Source: Methanobacteriota archaeon (GTDB lineage Archaea; Thermoplasmatota; Poseidoniia; Poseidoniales; Poseidoniaceae). Taken from it: a DNA stretch of 11,022 nucleotides. Positions 1 through 6,413 of the stretch are shown here, one piece after another (the stretch's first letter is position 1; each line of letters begins with the position of its first letter). A program made the translations under genes and the position numbers. Under the pieces are notes generated by a model, which searched no databases, was not told the origin of the DNA, and saw only the letters and a list, made by a program, of their open reading frames with translations. The stretch lies in the NCBI GenBank assembly GCA_002725275.1, contig PBOE01000019.1:14647-25668 (forward strand), read 5' to 3'.

Positions 1-59
1 TGGACGAACAACCGCCTGCCGCCGTTCTCGTCTGGCAGCCCGACGAAAAATCCCCGTAA
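1..59 (+). CDS. C-terminal end of an unidentified upstream gene (partial)
   Basis: Reading from base 3, the sequence encodes an 18-residue tail (DEQPPAAVLVWQPDEKSP) ending in TAA at 57-59. The other two plus frames give Arg-rich or less plausible peptides. The composition (acidic, with GC-ending codons) is like the genes downstream, and a terminator-like hairpin follows about 50 bases later, which fits the end of a transcription unit. Too little remains to name a family. The call could be wrong, since a short open frame at a window edge carries little information. Confidence 0.4.
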   Translation, partial: DEQPPAAVLVWQPDEKSP

Positions 60-111
60 GTCCACCGCGGTGATGGGGGCGCTGCGTTTTTCAAACATGC
101 AACGATGAAAA

Positions 112-142
112 CGAGGCATGGAAAGCACATTCCTCGCTTTTT
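112..142 (+). terminator. Hairpin plus T-run, terminator-like
   Basis: CGAGG (112-116) pairs with CCTCG (132-136). After one C/T mismatch, ATG (118-120) pairs with CAT (128-130), leaving a seven-base loop. Five T's follow at 138-142. This is the form of an intrinsic terminator and sits between the tail of the upstream gene and the actin-like gene. Archaea terminate mainly at T-runs, so the hairpin itself may be incidental or may protect the transcript. Confidence 0.45.
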
Positions 143-166
143 CCACGGTGAAAGGCCACCAAACGA

Positions 167-219
167 CAAGGTGAACCTTGAAGTCCGGTGCCTTGCTCGG
201 TTAACCATCCCACGTGGGA
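167..219. promoter_or_regulatory. Cluster of three short dyads upstream of the actin-like gene
   Basis: Three inverted repeats lie within 53 bases just before the actin-like gene: CAAGGT-GA-ACCTTG at 167-180, GGTTAACC at 199-206 and the perfect 12-base palindrome TCCCACGTGGGA at 208-219. The last runs into the ribosome-binding region that starts around 217. Such dyads are candidate operator sites for dimeric regulators, or the last could fold in RNA and mask the ribosome site. No convincing TATA box was seen in the interval. The function is inferred. Confidence 0.3.
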
Positions 220-225
220 AGGTGA
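217..225 (+). promoter_or_regulatory. Shine-Dalgarno site of the actin-like gene
   Basis: GGAAGGTGA at 217-225 lies six bases before the ATG at 232. It is a good match to an anti-16S sequence (AGGTGA) and supports that ATG as the start. It is one of the few clear ribosome-binding sites in the window. Confidence 0.6.
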
Positions 226-231
226 AGAAAA

Positions 232-1236
232 ATGAGCGACCGCCTGTATGTTGGAATTGACCTAGGAACCTACCAATCGACCATCGCTTCAAGCGCTGGA
301 AAACTCCAGACCATCGAGACGGTCGTCGGACGACCGAAGGACCCGGTGGCCCGAAATTTCCTCGGTCGCGACGTGTTGTTCGGCGAAGACGCCCTCAAGA
401 ACAAACTGGCGTGCAACCTCTACCGTCCCATGGCAGCCGGCGTCACCCAAGACGACGAAGCCAACTTGGCTGCAGCCAAGGCGTTCGTTTCTCACCTGCT
501 GGAAAACGTCGACCCCGAGGAGTACGACGAGGTGCTCGGCGTGATCTGCTCGCCAAGCCACGTCTCCTTCACCGACAAGTCCAACCTCGTGGCCACCCTG
601 CGCGGCCAAGTGAACGCCATCATGGTCGTCACCGAACCCTTCGCCACCGCCTACGGCATTGATGAGATCGCAGGTTCCATCGTCGTTGACATCGGCGCAG
701 GCACGACCGACATCGCCCGAGTGTACGGTACCTTCCCCACCGATGACGACCAAACCACCATCACGGAAGCGGGCGACTGGCTTGACTTGCAGTTGATGGA
801 ACTCATCAAGAAAAAGTACACCGGCGCCCAAGTCACCAAGGACATGGTCCGAAAGTGGAAGGAAGCCTCCTCTTACGTGGGCGGTGAAGCCCACGAAGTC
901 ACCGTTGAACTCTCCGTGGACGGAAAGCGCCAGGTCGTTGACATCGGCGACCTCATCCTCGAGGCTTGTGAACTCATCATCCCCAAGATCGGAAACGCCA
1001 TCAAGCGCAACGTCGCCGGTGCTGACCCCGAGTACCAGCAAATCCTCCGGAACAACATCATTCTGTCCGGTGGCGGTTCGCTCATCGAAGGCATTGCCGA
1101 CCGCGTGGCCAACGAAATTTCCGACATCGGCGATGTCCGAGTTTGGTGCGTCGAAGACCCCATCAATTCCGTGGCTGCTGGCGCCCTCAAACTCGCCAGT
1201 GAAATGCCCGACGACATGTACACGGCCATCAACTGA
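232..1236 (+). CDS. MamK-like actin-family ATPase (MreB/ParM/MamK superfamily)
   Basis: This 334-residue protein is a complete actin-fold ATPase. Visible motifs are phosphate-1 (GIDLGTYQS, residues 8-16), a candidate catalytic Glu in EPFATAYG (135-142), phosphate-2 (VVDIGAGTTDIA, 151-162) and the adenosine motif (ILSGGGSLIEG, 277-287). From memory of magnetosome MamK proteins, the match is closer than to MreB: VVGRPKD (31-37), a GD/GED stretch near 50, DPEYQ (265-269) before the adenosine motif, and a closing CVEDP...GALKLASEMP (306-326) all have direct counterparts. MamK forms dynamic cytoplasmic filaments that position magnetosomes. Here, filament formation and ATP hydrolysis are inferred. 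There is no membrane helix or signal peptide. The start is supported by a Shine-Dalgarno site. The next gene, 80-90 bases on, encodes a coiled-coil protein that may be a partner. No other magnetosome gene is nearby, so the cargo is unknown. A DnaK-like fold is excluded by length. Confidence 0.85.
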   Translation: MSDRLYVGIDLGTYQSTIASSAGKLQTIETVVGRPKDPVARNFLGRDVLFGEDALKNKLACNLYRPMAAGVTQDDEANLAAAKAFVSHLLENVDPEEYDEVLGVICSPSHVSFTDKSNLVATLRGQVNAIMVVTEPFATAYGIDEIAGSIVVDIGAGTTDIARVYGTFPTDDDQTTITEAGDWLDLQLMELIKKKYTGAQVTKDMVRKWKEASSYVGGEAHEVTVELSVDGKRQVVDIGDLILEACELIIPKIGNAIKRNVAGADPEYQQILRNNIILSGGGSLIEGIADRVANEISDIGDVRVWCVEDPINSVAAGALKLASEMPDDMYTAIN

Positions 1237-1250
1237 GACGGCCGTCGTTG

Positions 1251-1271
1251 AAGGGTGGCAAATACACCCTT
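1251..1271 (+). other. Hairpin between the actin-like and coiled-coil genes
   Basis: AAGGGTG (1251-1257) pairs perfectly with CACCCTT (1265-1271) around a seven-base loop, 14 bases after the actin-like stop codon. A 10-base palindrome, GACGGCCGTC, lies directly after the stop at 1237-1246. There is no long T-run after it, so it is more likely an RNA-processing or attenuating structure than a strong terminator. Function unknown. Confidence 0.35.
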
Positions 1272-1328
1272 TCCAGCCGCCCAGCCTTGGGAAGGTTCAA
1301 GTGTGGTAAATCTGCGATGCGTTGCCGT

Positions 1329-2600
1329 ATGGCCGTAGAGAGTTCGTCCCCCGGTGGAATCCGACGCGTTGGTTCGTCCTCCAACGACGAGCGTGCGGCC
1401 CTCGAAGGGATGCTGAAAGGGTACCCCGTCGACCAACTGGTCGAAGAGGTGCTCGTGGCCTGGGATGAACTCGGAAAGCGCAACGACGAATTGGTCGCCG
1501 TGAAACAACGCTTGCGCGTGGTCGAGCTTGACTTGGCTGAACGTCAAGACAACGTCGCTCCTGAAGTGGCACAACTCGCTGAAGCCGAGCAGACCCTCAA
1601 GGAAAACGAAGCTCAAATCATCCACCTCGAACGCTTGTTGTCCGACAGCCGAGAGGAATTGGCCGCTCAGCAGTCTTCGCTCTCCCAACAGGAACGGTCT
1701 TCGATGGAAACCGAACTTGACCAACTTCGTACGCTGACCACGGAACAAGACGAAGTGATCGGCGAAATGGAGGGTCGAATCGGCCAGATGTTGGAAGCGC
1801 TCCAAAAGGCGGCTGACGCGGGGCTGACCTCGGTTACGGCGGAAGAAGTTCGGGTGCTGAAACAGCAGGTTGACGAACGACAACGGCAACTCGATGTTGA
1901 GAAGGCGGCGGCTGAAGCCCTCGAAGAAGAGCGACAGCGTCTTCGGGACATTGCTGACCGCCTTCGCGGGTTGCTTGACGCCCGGGACCGCCGCCTCGGA
2001 GAACTGGAAGAGCAACTGGAGCGCGTGATGCAGGGACCGCGTTCGGTTTCGGCGGAACACGACTACCTCGTGGAACAGATCGAGGAATTGAAGCGCCGGC
2101 TTCTTGAACGGAACCGAGAATACGAGTCCCTCCGACGACGAGAGCGTCGACTCCACAACGACGTGTTTGAGCGAGACGAGCGTATCCAGCAAATGACCCT
2201 CACCATGACCGACCTCGAGGCCGCCCTGCAGGACCGGACAGCGGAGCTCCGGGAACTGGAGGACCAGCGCAGTTCAATGGAGCATGAACTCAACTCTGCT
2301 CGACGAAGTGAGCGCACTCGCGAAGTGGTGGGCCGTGTCTTTGCTGATTCCTTGTCGCTGGTTCGCAGCCACGAGAGTCGCGAGTTGAAGCGTGAACTCT
2401 ATGCGAACGCGCCCGATGTCGAGCGCACCATCAAAGCCCCAACGGCCGAAGACATGGCAAAACTGGCTGACGGTGAAGAGGTGGCCCTCGAAACCGAGGA
2501 AACTGAACTCGAGCCCGGAATGGAGGTTGACGGCCCGCGGCCTCCTTCACCCGGCGGCACGGGCGACCCTGTTGTCTTTGACGATGATGACAAGGCCTGA
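1329..2600 (+). CDS. Long coiled-coil protein, possible partner of the actin-like filament
   Basis: This protein has 423 residues from the ATG at 1329. ATG 1317 would add four residues, and a TTG at 1248 is open but lies in the leader hairpin and is unlikely. No clear Shine-Dalgarno precedes either ATG. After a short Ser/Gly/Arg-rich head comes a helical stretch (GMLKGYPVDQLVEEVL, about 27-42). Then roughly 290 residues are rich in Glu, Gln, Arg and Leu with heptad-like spacing, broken near residues 163-172 and 235-243. After about residue 365 the chain becomes acidic and Pro/Gly-rich and ends FDDDDKA. There is no signal peptide, membrane helix or enzymatic motif, so it is probably an extended cytoplasmic rod. 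Position directly behind the actin-like gene suggests one operon and a role as filament cross-linker, adaptor or cargo link. That role is inference. No named family was recognised. Confidence 0.75.
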   Translation: MAVESSSPGGIRRVGSSSNDERAALEGMLKGYPVDQLVEEVLVAWDELGKRNDELVAVKQRLRVVELDLAERQDNVAPEVAQLAEAEQTLKENEAQIIHLERLLSDSREELAAQQSSLSQQERSSMETELDQLRTLTTEQDEVIGEMEGRIGQMLEALQKAADAGLTSVTAEEVRVLKQQVDERQRQLDVEKAAAEALEEERQRLRDIADRLRGLLDARDRRLGELEEQLERVMQGPRSVSAEHDYLVEQIEELKRRLLERNREYESLRRRERRLHNDVFERDERIQQMTLTMTDLEAALQDRTAELRELEDQRSSMEHELNSARRSERTREVVGRVFADSLSLVRSHESRELKRELYANAPDVERTIKAPTAEDMAKLADGEEVALETEETELEPGMEVDGPRPPSPGGTGDPVVFDDDDKA

Positions 2601-2644
2601 GCGGGCCGATCGTCGTTTGAACGAGTGTTAGGGCGCTGTAAGGC

Positions 2645-3463
2645 TCAGCCGCAAGCCCCGATGAGCGAGGTCAATCGCTCGCGCAACTCATCCATCGAGG
2701 AAGCGTCTTCCGTCACCGTTCCCGTGACAATCCACTGCGCGCCGGCTTCCACCGCACGAGCCACGTCGTCTGCCGTCCTCATGCCTCCACCAACCAGGAG
2801 GGTGAGGCCTTCAACCGAAGCCGCCGTGGTGATGAGGTCCGTGTGAACGGGGGTGTCGGCACCGCTTCCCGCTTCGAGGTAGAGGAGTGAGAACCCGTAC
2901 ATCCTCGCACACAAGGCGTAAGCATGGACCAAGTCCACATCGTCGGGTTGAATCAATTCAGCCCCACCAACTTCACCCACGCGACCACCTGGCGCGCAGA
3001 CGACATACCCCGTGGGGAGGGTTTCAACACCAAACCGCTCGAGGTGAGGTGCGCCGCGAACTTGCTCACCGACCAAAAATGCCCGCTTGGTCGAATTCAT
3101 GAGCATCATGAAGGTGATGGCGTCCGCAGCCGGTGAGAGGGCGTGCGCACCTCCCGGGAAAAGGACCACCGGGACGTCCCACGCGCTTTCTTCCCCGTTG
3201 GGGTCTTGGCTCGCAGCGAACATCCGCAACTCAAGGGCTTCTTGGATGGCCGTGCAGGTGGCGTGGACCACGTCATCCGGCGTATCGGTTGAGCCGCCCA
3301 CGAAGATCATCGACGAGCCGCATTCCACCGCCACCATGGCGCGCTGAGCTGCCACTTCGGCGGTTTGTTTGGCGGGGTCGATGAGGGTGATATGACGTGC
3401 GACCCCCGACGGACGGCAGACCTTCTCCAAGACGGTGGATTCGCTGACGTTCATGGTCCTCAT
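2645..3463 (-). CDS. Geranylgeranylglyceryl-phosphate synthase (GGGP synthase)
   Basis: GGGP synthase joins geranylgeranyl diphosphate to sn-glycerol-1-phosphate, making the first ether bond of archaeal membrane lipids. It is a TIM-barrel enzyme of the GGGPS/PcrB family. Counting from the inner ATG at 3454 (269 residues), visible motifs are LIDPAK (25-30), VGGST (52-56), FPGG (99-102) followed by a conserved SPAADAI stretch, NSTKRAFLVGEQ (120-131), YLEAGSGA (192-199) and VGGGMRT (221-227). The last three form the diphosphate- and glycerol-phosphate-binding side of the barrel. The ATG at 3463 adds three residues, and either could be the start. An open extension to 3553 runs into the divergent gene region and is unlikely. 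The gene converges with the coiled-coil gene, with 44 bases between stops, and diverges from the ABC exporter. PcrB from some bacteria uses heptaprenyl diphosphate, but the setting favours the archaeal activity. Confidence 0.92.
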   Translation of the reverse strand: MRTMNVSESTVLEKVCRPSGVARHITLIDPAKQTAEVAAQRAMVAVECGSSMIFVGGSTDTPDDVVHATCTAIQEALELRMFAASQDPNGEESAWDVPVVLFPGGAHALSPAADAITFMMLMNSTKRAFLVGEQVRGAPHLERFGVETLPTGYVVCAPGGRVGEVGGAELIQPDDVDLVHAYALCARMYGFSLLYLEAGSGADTPVHTDLITTAASVEGLTLLVGGGMRTADDVARAVEAGAQWIVTGTVTEDASSMDELRERLTSLIGACG

Positions 3464-3551
3464 CCGCCCGTCAGCGGGGAAAGGGCATAGGGCTTGCGCA
3501 CGGGCGTCGCCAACGAAAGGCTTCCTAAAGCCCCGCCTGCTCGCCACAGCC
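3464..3551. promoter_or_regulatory. Divergent promoter interval between GGGP synthase and ABC exporter
   Basis: These 88 bases separate two divergently read starts and must hold the promoters for both unless one is transcribed from inside its neighbour. I see no strong TATA box on either strand; CTTTAGG on the minus strand near 3525 is the weak best candidate. The call rests on gene arrangement alone. Confidence 0.4.
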
Positions 3552-5324
3552 ATGGGCGAGGGAGGGCCGTTTCGACGTCTGTTGAATTACATGCGCCCGC
3601 ATCGGGGTACGGTGCGCCTGGCGGCTTTCTGTTCGATCTTCAACAAATTCTGGGACTTGGCCCCTCCGCTGCTCATCGGCCTGGCCGTGGACGTCGTGGT
3701 GCTTCGCGAGGAGTCAACCTTGGCCACCGTGGGGCTGGTCGACCCCTGGCATCAACTGGTTGCCCTGTCCGTCCTCACGTTCCTCATATGGGGACTTGAG
3801 TCGCTGTTCGAATACTTCTACGGTGTTCTCTGGCGTAACCTCGCCCAAACCGTGCAGCACGAATTGCGGTTGGACACGTTTGACCACGTCCAACAACAGG
3901 GGATGACGTGGTTCGACGAACGGCAAAAAGGGGACATTCTTGCCATTCTCAACGACGACATCAACCAGCTTGAGCGATTTCTGGACAAAGGGGCCAACGA
4001 TCTGCTGCAGGTCAGCACCACCGTCATCGTCGTTGGAGCGGTTTTCCTCCTGATTTCGTGGCAGGTGGCCCTCTTCGCCGTGTTGCCCATTCCGCTCATC
4101 GTCTGGGGTTCGTTCCGCTACCAGCGCAGCCTTGAACCGCGTTATGCCAAGGTTCGTCAGGCCGCCGGCCAGATGAATGCCCTCTTGGAAAACGACCTGT
4201 CGGGCATGTCAACCGTTCAATCGTTCACCGCAGAAGCCAACGAATTGCGCCGTGTTGAGGTGTTGAGTGATGCTTACAGGGAAGCCAATCGTGAAGCGAT
4301 TCGGCTTTCCGCTGCGTTCACGCCCTTGATTCGGATGGCCATCTTGGTCGGATTCACGGCCACTTTGCTGCTGGGCGGCTGGTTTACGCTCGAAGGCACG
4401 ATGGCCGTCGGCGCCTACTCGGTGTTGGTGTTCATGACGCAACGCCTGTTGTGGCCGTTAACTCGGCTGGGCGAGACGTTCGACCTTTACCAGCGCGCCA
4501 TGGCGTCGTCCACACGTGTGCTGGATGTCTTGGCTTCACCCATCGAACTGCAGCAGGGTGAGTATTCTCCCGCCCTCGAAACCAGAAAAGCGTCCTCCAT
4601 TGCACTGGAGGACGTGTTCTTTGGTTACCCGGACCGAGAACCCTTGTTCAACGGCCTTTCCCTGACGTTTGAACACGGAAAAACCACCGGCGTCGTGGGT
4701 TCCACAGGCGCTGGAAAAACCTCCCTTGTTCGTCTGCTGTTGAGGTTTGCTGAACCGCAACGCGGTAACGTAACGTGGTGCGACCGCCCCATCGAAGCGT
4801 GGAAACTTCACTCGCTCCGCTCCTCCATCGCCCTGGTGGACCAGCACATCACGCTGTTTCCAACCACCATTCTCGAAAACATACGGTACGGTCGACCGGA
4901 CGCAACGGACGAAGAGGTCGTGAGGGCGGCGGAAGTAGCAGAAGCGGCCGCCTTTGTCGCCGATCTTCCCAGCGGATGGGACACCCTGGTGGGCGAGGGG
5001 GGCCATCGCCTCTCCGGGGGTCAACGTCAGCGCGTGGCCATCGCCAGAGCCGTCCTGAAAGATGCGCCGTTGCTCGTTTTGGACGAAGCCACCTCAGCCG
5101 TCGACAACGAGACCGAAGCCGCCCTGCAGCGCTCCATTGAACGCATTTCGAGAGACCGAACCACGATCGTGATTGCCCATCGGCTGTCCACCGTCCGCCA
5201 TGCCGATCGAATCGTGGTGCTCGAACAAGGTAAGGTGGTAGAGGACGGTACGCACGACGGCCTTGTGGCCCAAGCTGGAATCTACGCCAGGTTGTGGTCT
5301 GTGCAGACCGGCGAAGCCCAATAA
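3552..5324 (+). CDS. ABC exporter, fused membrane and ATPase domains (MsbA/multidrug type)
   Basis: This is a 590-residue half-transporter that should work as a dimer, using ATP to move a lipid-like or hydrophobic substrate across or out of the membrane. The N-terminal half (about 15-310) has six hydrophobic segments and the usual exporter stretch EVLSDAYREANREAIRLSAAF-like coupling helices. The ATPase half shows Walker A GSTGAGKT (383-390), Q-loop LVDQ, signature LSGGQ (487-491), Walker B LLVLDE with D511 and catalytic E512, D-loop SAVD and switch H543. All key residues are intact. The ATG at 3552 gives the standard family start (MGEGGPFRRLLNYMRPHRG). GTG 3435 or ATG 3453 would add a Pro/Arg-rich leader overlapping the divergent GGGP synthase and are unlikely. 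The substrate cannot be told from sequence. Proximity to a lipid gene is suggestive only. Confidence 0.93.
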   Translation: MGEGGPFRRLLNYMRPHRGTVRLAAFCSIFNKFWDLAPPLLIGLAVDVVVLREESTLATVGLVDPWHQLVALSVLTFLIWGLESLFEYFYGVLWRNLAQTVQHELRLDTFDHVQQQGMTWFDERQKGDILAILNDDINQLERFLDKGANDLLQVSTTVIVVGAVFLLISWQVALFAVLPIPLIVWGSFRYQRSLEPRYAKVRQAAGQMNALLENDLSGMSTVQSFTAEANELRRVEVLSDAYREANREAIRLSAAFTPLIRMAILVGFTATLLLGGWFTLEGTMAVGAYSVLVFMTQRLLWPLTRLGETFDLYQRAMASSTRVLDVLASPIELQQGEYSPALETRKASSIALEDVFFGYPDREPLFNGLSLTFEHGKTTGVVGSTGAGKTSLVRLLLRFAEPQRGNVTWCDRPIEAWKLHSLRSSIALVDQHITLFPTTILENIRYGRPDATDEEVVRAAEVAEAAAFVADLPSGWDTLVGEGGHRLSGGQRQRVAIARAVLKDAPLLVLDEATSAVDNETEAALQRSIERISRDRTTIVIAHRLSTVRHADRIVVLEQGKVVEDGTHDGLVAQAGIYARLWSVQTGEAQ

Positions 5325-5365
5325 TCGTTAAAATCCACGCGCGAAACTTAGCAAAAATACACCCC

Positions 5366-5373
5366 TTTATATA
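5366..5373 (+). promoter_or_regulatory. Archaeal TATA box of the rhodopsin gene
   Basis: TTTATATA at 5366-5373 lies in an A/T-rich pocket between the ABC exporter and the rhodopsin gene. With the usual archaeal spacing of about 25-27 bases, transcription would begin near 5393-5398, only about ten bases before the ATG at 5405. This predicts a very short leader. The G-run at 5381-5386 is too far upstream of the ATG to be a good Shine-Dalgarno site and would lie upstream of that predicted start. Confidence 0.7.
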
Positions 5374-5404
5374 CTGAATCGGGGGGTAGCACGGTTTGAG
5401 AACC

Positions 5405-6271
5405 ATGAAAACTGAAAAATTCTCGAAAACAACGAGCCTGCTTTTGATTGCCACACTTGCCCTTGCAATGGCCGGAACGGTCAGCGCAGTGGACACGAAG
5501 CCCATCGGCGACGACGGATTGCCTGAATTCGTCACCGCTGATGGCGCCACCTTGGAACTGGTTACCTTCTTCCTGTTCTTCGTTGGCTACATCTCCATGG
5601 GTGCTGCCTTTGTCTTCTTCATGGCAGAGCGCAACTCCGTGGCACCTCAATACCGCACGACCATGACCATCTCGGCCCTGATCGTCGGTATCGCCGCCTT
5701 CCACTACTACTACATGCGTGGTGTCTACGCTGACTACGGCACGGTTTCCATTGAATACCGATACATGGACTGGATCATCACCGTTCCGTTGATGGCCCTC
5801 AAGTTCCCGTCCCTCGTGGGCAAGGAAGCGATCACCGACGACAAGTTCCTCGGCCTTGGCTTCACCGGTATCTGTTTCACCGGTGCCATCATCATGATTG
5901 GATTCGGCTACCTCGGTGAGTCCAGTGCCATCGACGGCATGCTCGGCCTCATCCTCGGTGGTGTCGGCTGGGCCATGATCATCGTGGCTACCGGTACCCC
6001 CTGGTCCTCCGGCAAGGGTGTCGACAACAGCAAGATCGCCCCCGAACTCATGTGGAGCACCAACGCTCTGCGCTGGTTCATCTGCGTCGGCTGGGTCATC
6101 TACCCCATCGGCTACCTCTTCAACCCAGAAGCCGGTGTCTCCTCCGCCGTTTCGGCTGAGGTCATGGCTGTCCTCTACAACATCGCTGACATGATCAACA
6201 AGATCGGCTTCGGTGTCGTTGCATGGATGGGTGCCAAGAAGGCTACCGAAGCCATGGCAGCTGCCGAGTGA
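5405..6271 (+). CDS. Proteorhodopsin-type light-driven proton pump with Lys at the donor position
   Basis: This 288-residue, seven-helix retinal protein should pump protons outward in light. Residues 1-28 look like a signal peptide, cleaved after SA (VSA-VD), as in other proteorhodopsins. Aligned by eye to the bacterial green proteorhodopsin, H100 matches H75 (counter-ion partner), R119 matches R94, D122 matches the acceptor D97, T126 matches T101 and K266 matches the retinal-binding K231. M130 sits at the colour-tuning position 105, where Leu or Met indicates green absorption and Gln blue. The cytoplasmic donor E108 is replaced by K133, giving a D-T-K triad. Lys at this site is known in Exiguobacterium sibiricum rhodopsin, which still pumps. 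The helix 6 stretch GWVIYPIGY and helix 7 NIADMINKIGFG are typical. ATG 5405 was chosen; TTG 5396 would add three residues. It is apparently transcribed alone, and no retinal-synthesis gene is in the window. Confidence 0.95.
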   Translation: MKTEKFSKTTSLLLIATLALAMAGTVSAVDTKPIGDDGLPEFVTADGATLELVTFFLFFVGYISMGAAFVFFMAERNSVAPQYRTTMTISALIVGIAAFHYYYMRGVYADYGTVSIEYRYMDWIITVPLMALKFPSLVGKEAITDDKFLGLGFTGICFTGAIIMIGFGYLGESSAIDGMLGLILGGVGWAMIIVATGTPWSSGKGVDNSKIAPELMWSTNALRWFICVGWVIYPIGYLFNPEAGVSSAVSAEVMAVLYNIADMINKIGFGVVAWMGAKKATEAMAAAE

Positions 6272-6298
6272 AACCACAACGGTTCTCCAACCCCCCTG

Positions 6299-6326
6299 AA
6301 GCGGGGTGGCTTCGGCCACCCCGTTT
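6299..6326 (+). terminator. Strong UUCG-capped hairpin after the rhodopsin gene
   Basis: GGGGTGGC (6303-6310) pairs perfectly with GCCACCCC (6315-6322) around a TTCG tetraloop. C6302-G6323, a G-T wobble and two A-T pairs extend the stem to 12 pairs. TTTCTCTT follows. It lies 28 bases after the rhodopsin stop and is the most stable-looking structure in the window. It is likely a terminator or 3'-end stabiliser for the rhodopsin transcript. Confidence 0.7.
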
Positions 6327-6357
6327 CTCTTGGTTGGACTGCATGCGAACTGCACGC

Positions 6358-6375
6358 ACGTGAACCCCTTCACGT
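6358..6375 (-). terminator. Second hairpin, possible 3' end of the purLQ operon
   Basis: ACGTGAA (6358-6364) and TTCACGT (6369-6375) form a perfect seven-pair stem around CCCC. It lies about 40 bases beyond the stop of the minus-strand membrane protein, so it could end or stabilise that transcript. There is no T-run on the minus-strand side, which weakens the terminator call. Confidence 0.35.
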
Positions 6376-6413
6376 AGGTGTTGATTGAAAGCGGTGGGAT
6401 GCACCCATCGACG

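Noticed and set aside
873..2192. 439-residue open frame on the minus strand opposite the actin-like and coiled-coil genes
   Set aside because: It spans the boundary of two convincing plus-strand genes, has no recognisable motif, and is explained by low stop frequency opposite GC-rich codons.
2579..2597. FDDDDKA tail resembling an enteropeptidase site
   Set aside because: It is the end of a long acidic tail in a cytoplasmic protein; the resemblance is chance.
232..2600. Part of a magnetosome gene island
   Set aside because: Only a MamK-like gene is present. No mamA, mamB, mamE, mamM or similar gene lies in the window, and the neighbours are ordinary metabolic genes.
5930..5990. Carotenoid-antenna fenestration in rhodopsin helix 5
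   Set aside because: Ungapped alignment by eye puts Leu182, not Gly, at the fenestration site. Gly181 is next to it, so a one-residue shift would change the answer; too uncertain to claim.
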